From an uncultured Clostridia bacterium (GTDB lineage: Bacteria; Bacillota; Clostridia; Christensenellales; UBA3700): a stretch of DNA of 9,943 nt. The position numbers and the translations under genes were made by a program. Location of the stretch: assembly GCA_947176115.1 (NCBI GenBank), contig CAMWPK010000042.1:1-9943 (forward strand). The letters run 5' to 3'. Shown here one piece after another: positions 6,287 through 9,943 of this stretch; position 1 is the first letter of the stretch; the number at the start of each line of letters is the position of its first letter. The notes beneath the pieces were generated by a model. The model made no database searches. It was not told the origin of the DNA and saw only the letters and a list, made by a program, of their open reading frames with translations.

Positions 6287-6847
6287 ATGCAGACAACCAA
6301 AATCAATATACAAATAATAAAAGACGATATAAATTCATCTGTTGACCTATCTACTCTTTCAAATGTTATCTTTGTTGAGGACGGCTTTGACATTCACATA
6401 GTATCTCAAATAACGTTATCCGGTCAATACAATAGAGTTTACAACGTTGTATCATACATTATAGCGCTAGATGCGCATAGAGTCTACATAGAAAACGATA
6501 TGTTGCTTATTGCCTTGTATGAAAACCTTGTAATTGTCGATTTGAAGCAAAACAAACTTGCTCGCGTAATAGAATTCGATGATTGTTGGGGTATACGCAA
6601 TTTCTGTAAATTCAAATCAGGATATTTTGTTCACTGCGAAGGAGTAAATTATTTTTTGGATAAAAATTTCAACGTATTGTGGAACGCAAGCAGTATTGAT
6701 ATATTTGCCAATATTAAAGTGAAAAATGACTTTGAATTACACGAAGATTTTGTAGTCGTATATGATTGGTACGGTCACAAATTTTACTACAATGAAAACG
6801 GAGTGTTTAATTGCGAATATTTTCCTCAATTCAATTGCGATAAATAA
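6287..6847 (+). CDS. Protein of unknown function, beta-rich
   Basis: I do not recognise this 186-residue protein. It has no signal peptide or membrane helix and is rich in alternating hydrophobic and aromatic strands such as MLLIALYENLVIVDL and FVVVYDWYGHKFYYNENG. Several short segments end in a turn plus D/N, which suggests a beta-sheet or propeller-like cytoplasmic fold. A WGI motif lies near residue 100. The ATG at 6287 is the first start possible, because an in-frame TAA lies at 6281-6283. No clear ribosome binding site precedes it; GGTG at 6265-6268 is too far. Translation may therefore be weak or coupled to an upstream frame at 6202-6279. It lies between the two copies of a 64-bp direct repeat from hxlR, so it may belong to an inserted unit. 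Codon use is AT-rich like its neighbours. Confidence 0.7.
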   Translation: MQTTKINIQIIKDDINSSVDLSTLSNVIFVEDGFDIHIVSQITLSGQYNRVYNVVSYIIALDAHRVYIENDMLLIALYENLVIVDLKQNKLARVIEFDDCWGIRNFCKFKSGYFVHCEGVNYFLDKNFNVLWNASSIDIFANIKVKNDFELHEDFVVVYDWYGHKFYYNENGVFNCEYFPQFNCDK

Positions 6848-6854
6848 CTAAAAT

Positions 6855-6918
6855 CGGAAAGTCTTTAATGCCAATATTAGACGGCATGTGCGAATGGGGC
6901 GATAAAAATAGATTATAA
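6855..6918 (+). pseudogene. Orphan 3' end of an HxlR regulator gene
   Basis: This stretch matches the last 64 bp of the hxlR gene (6142-6205) at 59 of 64 positions, at a constant offset of 713 bp. In frame it encodes the C-terminal GKSLMPILDGMCEWGDKNRL and a stop. The differences are CTA/TTA, TTG/TTA and TGA/TAA, all silent, plus GAT to GGC (Asp to Gly). The match begins abruptly seven bases after the unknown gene's stop, and no upstream hxlR sequence or start is present. It is therefore a remnant or a displaced 3' end, not a gene. The mainly silent differences suggest both copies were under coding constraint before the split. Confidence 0.85.
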
Positions 6919-6995
6919 GTATTCATTTTAGAATACAACTACTCCGCCAAGCTGTCGGCGGTTTGTATATGAAAGTCTGTAAAACGAATGAATAC
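6919..6995. terminator. Nested hairpin between convergent genes, possible terminator
   Basis: The region between the plus-strand genes and the queF stop forms nested arms. GTATTCATT (6919-6927) pairs with AATGAATAC (6987-6995), ATACAA (6933-6938) with TTGTAT (6963-6968), and CCGCC (6944-6948) with GGCGG (6957-6961). On the plus strand the core stem is followed by TTTGTAT, which would suit a weak terminator. On the minus strand no clean T-tract follows. GTATTC can also pair locally with GAATAC at 6931-6936, so alternative folds exist. Confidence 0.5.
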
Positions 6996-6996
6996 T

Positions 6997-7494
6997 CTAT
7001 CTATTGTTGACAGTTTCCGGATTGAGGTCATGATGGGAAAGACGTTCCCACGCAACTTTTTCCCACTTAGTTCCCGGTTTGCCGTAATTGCAGTAAGGGT
7101 CAATGGATATTCCCCCGCGTGGCAGGAACTTTCCCCACACCTCGATATAATTGGGCGACATAAGAGCTATCAAGTCATTCATAATTATATTTACGCAGTC
7201 CTCATGAAAATCTCCGTGATTCCTAAAACTAAATAAATATAACTTTAACGACTTGCTCTCAACCATAAGTTTGTCAGGAACATAGGATATATACAACGTT
7301 GCAAAATCCGGTTGACCTGTAATCGGACACAAACTAGTAAATTCAGGACAATTAAACTTTACAAAATAGTCGCGCTCCGGATGTTTGTTGGGAAAAGTTT
7401 CCAAAACATTAGGCGAATAGTTAGACGCATATTGCGTGTTTTGTTTTCCAAGCAAAGTTATATTACCTTTTTCGCTATCATTTCTTCCATTCAT
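6997..7494 (-). CDS. queF: NADPH-dependent 7-cyano-7-deazaguanine reductase (preQ0 reductase)
   Basis: QueF reduces the nitrile of preQ0 to the aminomethyl group of preQ1 with two NADPH. The protein has 165 residues, the usual length of the short unimodular type found in Bacillus. The catalytic segment FTSLCPITGQPDF contains the nucleophile C56, which forms the thioimide, and the proton donor D63. The QueF signature ESKSLK at 79-84 and the substrate-binding FHED at 96-99 are both present. The start is the ATG at 7494, which overlaps the queC stop as ATGA. GGAGG within queC lies 10 nt upstream, so the two genes are translationally coupled. The frame stays open upstream into queC, but that longer form lacks a family match. 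It is the last gene of the operon, ending in TAG at 6997-6999. Confidence 0.97.
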   Translation of the reverse strand: MNGRNDSEKGNITLLGKQNTQYASNYSPNVLETFPNKHPERDYFVKFNCPEFTSLCPITGQPDFATLYISYVPDKLMVESKSLKLYLFSFRNHGDFHEDCVNIIMNDLIALMSPNYIEVWGKFLPRGGISIDPYCNYGKPGTKWEKVAWERLSHHDLNPETVNNR

Positions 7495-8183
7495 ACTTTC
7501 TTTACCTCCATTGCAGGGTCTTTTATTCCATTCTTTGCAAACGCCGTAGCGCGATCGCGACACGTACCGCAAACTCCGCACGGCGTATCGCCTCCCACGT
7601 AACAACTCCACGTCAGTTCATAGGGGACTTTGAGCGCAAGTCCTTTTTGAATAATCTGCGCTTTGTTCATTCTAACAAACGGCGCTTCAATCCGCAATTG
7701 CTCTCCGCTTCCTAAATAAATCGCTCTATTCATAGCGTCATTGAATGCATCGCTACAATCAGGATAAGCATTGCCGACCGCGTCGTCGCTGTGCGCTCCG
7801 TAATAAATTACCTCGCATCCGCGCGATAGCGCAATACTTGTCGCAGACGCAAGAAAGAGTCCGTTGCGGAAAGGAACGTACGTAGATACAGGCTTACCGT
7901 CCGTATGCGCTAATTGTTCCGCATAACTCTCTTTAGGTATTTCATTAGAAGAACCTGAGAGAAGCGCGCAATTGGAATCTGCAAAAATTAGCGCAAGATC
8001 AAGTTGTTTAAGCTCGACGCCGTAATATTTTGCAATTTTTTTCGCCGCCTCAAGTTCTTTATTATGAGTTTGACCGTAAAATACGGAAAGCGCAATGACC
8101 TCCGACGCCCCGTATTTTTCAATCGCCAAACCAAGGCAGGTCGTACTATCTACTCCTCCGCTGAAAAGAACTAACGCTTTCAT
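7491..8183 (-). CDS. queC: 7-cyano-7-deazaguanine synthase
   Basis: QueC converts 7-carboxy-7-deazaguanine to preQ0 using ATP and ammonia. The 230-residue length is normal. The ATP-pyrophosphatase loop SGGVDSTT is at residues 8-15. The YVPFRNGLFLASATSIALSRG region and YYGAHSDDAVGNAYPDC carry the conserved active-site pattern of the family. The structural zinc site is C194, C202, C205 and C208 in the segment CYVGGDTPCGVCGTC. The start ATG has GGAGG 7 nt upstream. It lies 28 nt after queE, and its TGA overlaps the queF ATG by 4 nt. Some Bacillota lack part of this pathway and salvage preQ1, but here all four steps are encoded together. Confidence 0.98.
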   Translation of the reverse strand: MKALVLFSGGVDSTTCLGLAIEKYGASEVIALSVFYGQTHNKELEAAKKIAKYYGVELKQLDLALIFADSNCALLSGSSNEIPKESYAEQLAHTDGKPVSTYVPFRNGLFLASATSIALSRGCEVIYYGAHSDDAVGNAYPDCSDAFNDAMNRAIYLGSGEQLRIEAPFVRMNKAQIIQKGLALKVPYELTWSCYVGGDTPCGVCGTCRDRATAFAKNGIKDPAMEVKKV

Positions 8184-8211
8184 TTATTAACCTCCGAAAA
8201 ATAAGATTTCA

Positions 8212-8877
8212 TCATACGCCTCGTTTCTCCGGATTCCATATATATTTGTGTAATTGCAACTGCAACCTAACCTTATTCAGCGTATGCTCCTTCATAAACG
8301 ACACTATCTCTTCAGGATGAATTTTCCCAAATACCGGGCTGAAGTAAACGCAACAGCGAGAAGTAAGATCAAATGTACGAATAATCTCTTCTGCGCGAGT
8401 TAAATCTATAAAATCACCTGCGACGAATTTTACAGTATCCGTTGCTTTCAGATAAGAGAAATTCTCCAAATACATATATTTTTCCATACCGCTTCCGGGA
8501 AGTTTATAGTCCATAGTGACGCTAATATCCGAAAGAAATGGTAAAAACTGCTTCAACGGCACACTCCCGTTGGTTTCGACCTCTATATTTAGACCAAGCG
8601 AAATCAACTGCGAAATCAAAAGCCCAATACTTTTTTGCAAAAGCGGTTCTCCGCCCGTAAGAGTAACGTTTTGTATACCAGTAGATATGACGTAATCGGC
8701 AAGTTCTTTCACTGACATTTCCTGCGCAACCAAATCGTCGGAGTTCGCCCAGCGCGTATCGCAAAAACTGCATTGCAAATTGCATTTACTAAAACGCAAA
8801 AAAACCGCAAGCTCACCTACGCGTCTTCCTTCGCCGTTAATACTGACAAATTTCTCTGCAACTGACAAGTTCTGCAT
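8212..8877 (-). CDS. queE: 7-carboxy-7-deazaguanine synthase (radical SAM)
   Basis: QueE is a radical SAM enzyme that rearranges 6-carboxytetrahydropterin into 7-carboxy-7-deazaguanine. In this 221-residue protein the cluster ligands are C32, C36 and C39 in CNLQCSFCD, the standard CX3CX2C spacing. The SAM-binding TGGEPLLQ motif is at 74-81, and ETNGS near residue 105 is also typical. The N-terminal FVSINGEG is characteristic of QueE substrate binding, and the C-terminal QLHKYIWNP matches the family end. The ATG at 8877 follows AGGTG inside the end of queD, and only 2 nt separate it from the queD stop, so translation is coupled. Confidence 0.97.
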   Translation of the reverse strand: MQNLSVAEKFVSINGEGRRVGELAVFLRFSKCNLQCSFCDTRWANSDDLVAQEMSVKELADYVISTGIQNVTLTGGEPLLQKSIGLLISQLISLGLNIEVETNGSVPLKQFLPFLSDISVTMDYKLPGSGMEKYMYLENFSYLKATDTVKFVAGDFIDLTRAEEIIRTFDLTSRCCVYFSPVFGKIHPEEIVSFMKEHTLNKVRLQLQLHKYIWNPEKRGV

Positions 8878-8879
8878 AA

Positions 8880-9299
8880 TTACACCTCGTAAGAAGCGCA
8901 GTTGTCAGGCGTTTCATAAACTGTCACCCTATGTATAGGCAGACCTTTATCTAATAGTTTCTCATAAAAATGGCGGGCAAAATTTTCCGCCGTAGGACGA
9001 AATTCTACCGTAATCAATTTGAAGTCTTCTGATAAAAGCGCAGATTCGGTGCTAGGTTTGAGCGAATTTTTTTCATAAATCAGCGCATGGTCGAAGTCTT
9101 CGGCAAGATTGCGAACAGACTTTTTCAAATTGCTAAAATCTAAAAGCATTCCTCTACACTCTCCGCTATCTTGCAAATGCTCGCCTGAAAATTCCGCCTC
9201 GATTACCCAATGATGGCCATGCAAATTGGCGCATTTCCCACTATATGCATGCAAAAAATGCGCGCTGTCAAAAGACGCTTTTGTTTTTAGAAAATACAT
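8880..9299 (-). CDS. queD: 6-carboxy-5,6,7,8-tetrahydropterin synthase
   Basis: QueD converts 7,8-dihydroneopterin triphosphate to 6-carboxytetrahydropterin and is the first committed queuosine-pathway enzyme in this operon. The protein has 139 residues and belongs to the PTPS/QueD fold. Zinc ligands are H14, H27 and H29, and the catalytic cysteine C23 sits in CANLHGHHW (C-x3-H-x-H). D70-H71 in DFDHALIYE and the C-terminal glutamate in YETPD complete the active site. The start ATG has AGAGGTG 7 nt upstream. It is the promoter-proximal gene of queDECF and follows a leader of about 147 nt with a riboswitch candidate. The GTP cyclohydrolase needed upstream of it is not in this window. Confidence 0.97.
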   Translation of the reverse strand: MYFLKTKASFDSAHFLHAYSGKCANLHGHHWVIEAEFSGEHLQDSGECRGMLLDFSNLKKSVRNLAEDFDHALIYEKNSLKPSTESALLSEDFKLITVEFRPTAENFARHFYEKLLDKGLPIHRVTVYETPDNCASYEV

Positions 9300-9361
9300 G
9301 GCTTCGCACCTCTTTGTCCAATCTGCGCAATAAAGTAATCGGGAAACCGCGCAACATTTAT

Positions 9362-9391
9362 AAAAAAATACTTAAGTAAAATTTTACTAAA
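9362..9391 (-). terminator. Leader terminator candidate between riboswitch and queD
   Basis: On the minus strand, AGTAAAATTTTACT (9376-9389) is a perfect palindrome that could fold as a short AT hairpin, followed shortly by seven T residues (9368-9362). It lies just after the preQ1-like aptamer and before queD, where an attenuator would sit. The stem is weak, about five pairs with an AATT loop, so its efficiency is uncertain. Confidence 0.45.
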
Positions 9392-9437
9392 TGCCCTGGT
9401 TTTGTTTTAAGACAGGATGGCGCAAACGAACTGTCAT
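9392..9437 (-). ncRNA. preQ1 class I riboswitch candidate (type II-like)
   Basis: In the queD leader, minus strand, GACAG (9435-9431) pairs with CTGTC (9415-9411) to form P1. The loop begins TTCG and contains GCGCC. The 3' side is the A-rich tail TTAAAACAAAACCAGGGC, whose GGC can pair with GCC of the loop as the short P2 pseudoknot. This is the preQ1-I layout: a five-pair hairpin plus an A-rich tail closing an H-type pseudoknot. The tail closely resembles that of the Thermoanaerobacter tengcongensis aptamer, ACAAAACAAGG. The loop is a few bases longer than in that example. Its position before queDECF, whose product is preQ1, strongly supports feedback control. CCTG of P1 can instead pair with CAGG of the tail, giving a possible ligand-free alternative fold. 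Confidence 0.7.
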
Positions 9438-9452
9438 TATTTACTTTAATTT

Positions 9453-9481
9453 AGTATACAATCGATTGTAGCGTGTGTCAA
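9453..9481 (-). promoter_or_regulatory. Promoter of the queDECF operon
   Basis: On the minus strand, TTGACA (9481-9476) and TATACT (9458-9453) have a 17-bp spacer. Transcription should start near 9446, which puts the start just before the riboswitch aptamer. A perfect 14-bp palindrome (9457-9470) lies in the spacer and touches the -10 box. Confidence 0.85.
9457..9470. promoter_or_regulatory. Perfect palindrome in the que promoter, operator candidate
   Basis: TACAATCGATTGTA is a perfect 14-bp dyad between the -35 and -10 boxes of the queDECF promoter. A repressor bound here would block RNA polymerase directly. No matching regulator is encoded in the window, and a chance palindrome in AT-rich DNA cannot be excluded. 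Confidence 0.4.
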
Positions 9482-9536
9482 TCATAATTGCTCTAATTAT
9501 TACTCGCACAGCGCCATTTTATAAACTTCATATTGT

Positions 9537-9565
9537 TTGCATTAACTATAAAAATGTGTTAAAAT
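9537..9565 (+). promoter_or_regulatory. Promoter of the membrane protein gene
   Basis: An extended -10 box, TG-T-TAAAAT (9557-9565), is preceded 17 bp upstream by a poor -35 (TTGCAT, 9537-9542). The extended -10 can compensate for a weak -35. The start would fall near 9572, giving a leader of about 70 nt before the ATG at 9640. Confidence 0.5.
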
Positions 9566-9639
9566 ACTATACATTAGGAGCGTGAATTACCAATCTGCTG
9601 AAAATATAAAATTTTTTACATATCATTAAAGGAGCATCT

Positions 9640-9943
9640 ATGGAAAGTTTACCTGAAAAGGATTCTCAAAATTCTAAGACTTTAGTGCACATAATAGCCT
9701 GTATCTCTTTAATAGCGTTTTTTATTGCGGAAATCACAATATTAATTCTTGTAATATTAAAAATATTATCGTGGTTGACTTGGCTATATTTTAGTGTTTC
9801 AAGTATAATTGAACTCATACTTTTGTTTTCTTTGGATAACGCTATTAAAAGATTAACTATTTTAGAGAACGCACTTTTAGAAAAAGGTATAATAGAAAAG
9901 AATGAATTAAGTACTGAAAATGATGATAAATATTGCGAGAACG
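9640..9943 (+). CDS. Small membrane protein of unknown function, 3' end cut by window edge
   Basis: I do not recognise this protein. The visible 101 residues start at an ATG with AAAGGAG 5 nt upstream, a strong site that fixes the start. After a polar N-terminus (MESLPEKDSQNSK), residues about 15-41 and 43-64 are two hydrophobic helices separated by SWLTW. They are followed by a charged segment (DNAIKRLTILENALLEKGIIEKNEL) that looks like a short coiled coil, then an acidic stretch, before the sequence ends. Two-helix proteins with a cytoplasmic coiled coil are common and mostly uncharacterised. It is divergent from queDECF, but its promoter is separate, so a functional link to queuosine is not implied. 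Confidence 0.8.
   Translation, partial: MESLPEKDSQNSKTLVHIIACISLIAFFIAEITILILVILKILSWLTWLYFSVSSIIELILLFSLDNAIKRLTILENALLEKGIIEKNELSTENDDKYCEN

Noticed and set aside
7495..7611. N-terminal extension of QueF by 39 residues
   Set aside because: This stretch is queC coding sequence in another frame. The ATG at 7494 gives the standard 165-residue QueF and an ATGA overlap.
8522..8785. Minus-strand 87-codon frame within queE
   Set aside because: It is a shifted frame of the radical SAM gene, whose motifs all lie in the other frame.
9582..9629. Fifteen-codon GTG frame in the leader of the membrane protein gene
   Set aside because: AGGAG is only one base from the GTG, too close for initiation, and the peptide shows no leader-peptide codon bias.

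Overview
The window comes from an AT-rich, low-GC Firmicute (Bacillota), most likely an uncultured gut-type Clostridium relative. The grounds are strong AGGAGG-type ribosome binding sites, near-consensus TTGACA/TATAAT promoters, a tRNA gene with encoded CCA, standard stop codons including TGA, an HxlR-type regulator, a class I preQ1 riboswitch candidate, and a large surface lipoprotein of InlB-type repeats plus BspA-type leucine-rich repeats. The taxonomic call is an inference.

Layout. Positions 1-280 are non-coding: a terminator hairpin that could serve a gene to the left, two copies of a 31-nt repeat, and the terminator of the next gene. Positions 281-4342 (minus) encode a 1353-residue lipoprotein with an NTP-repeat linker, about nine InlB B-type repeats and a C-terminal BspA-like leucine-rich region. 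Positions 4343-4735 are AT-rich and non-coding, ending in a consensus promoter for a tRNA-Val(GAC) gene at 4736-4810. Downstream is a terminator nested in a larger inverted repeat, then a second, body-less copy of the tRNA 3' end (4982-5025), a fixed 192 bp from the first.

Positions 5128-6205 hold a divergent pair. The minus-strand gene is an NAD(P)H-dependent flavoprotein with a CX2CX2CX6C motif. The plus-strand gene is an HxlR-family regulator. Their two promoters interleave in the same 40 bp and abut two inverted repeats, which suggests one HxlR-controlled redox or electrophile-response switch. Next comes a 186-residue protein of unknown function (6287-6847), flanked by a 64-bp direct repeat of the hxlR 3' end. 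This indicates either a tandem hxlR duplication that later decayed or insertion of a small unit at the 3' end of hxlR.

Positions 6997-9299 (minus) are a complete queD-queE-queC-queF operon that makes the queuosine precursor preQ1 from dihydroneopterin triphosphate. QueD makes 6-carboxytetrahydropterin, QueE makes 7-carboxy-7-deazaguanine, QueC makes preQ0 and QueF reduces preQ0 to preQ1. The genes overlap or lie close together behind one promoter at 9453-9481. The leader carries a preQ1-I-like aptamer followed by an AT hairpin and a U-tract, so end-product feedback is likely. A perfect 14-bp palindrome in the promoter may add a second layer of control. Divergently, a small two-helix membrane protein begins at 9640 and runs off the right edge.

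The clearest anomalies are the hxlR-tail duplication around the unknown gene and the tRNA 3'-end duplication with its inverted repeat. I see no CRISPR array, transposase, integrase, toxin-antitoxin pair or recognisable defence system.
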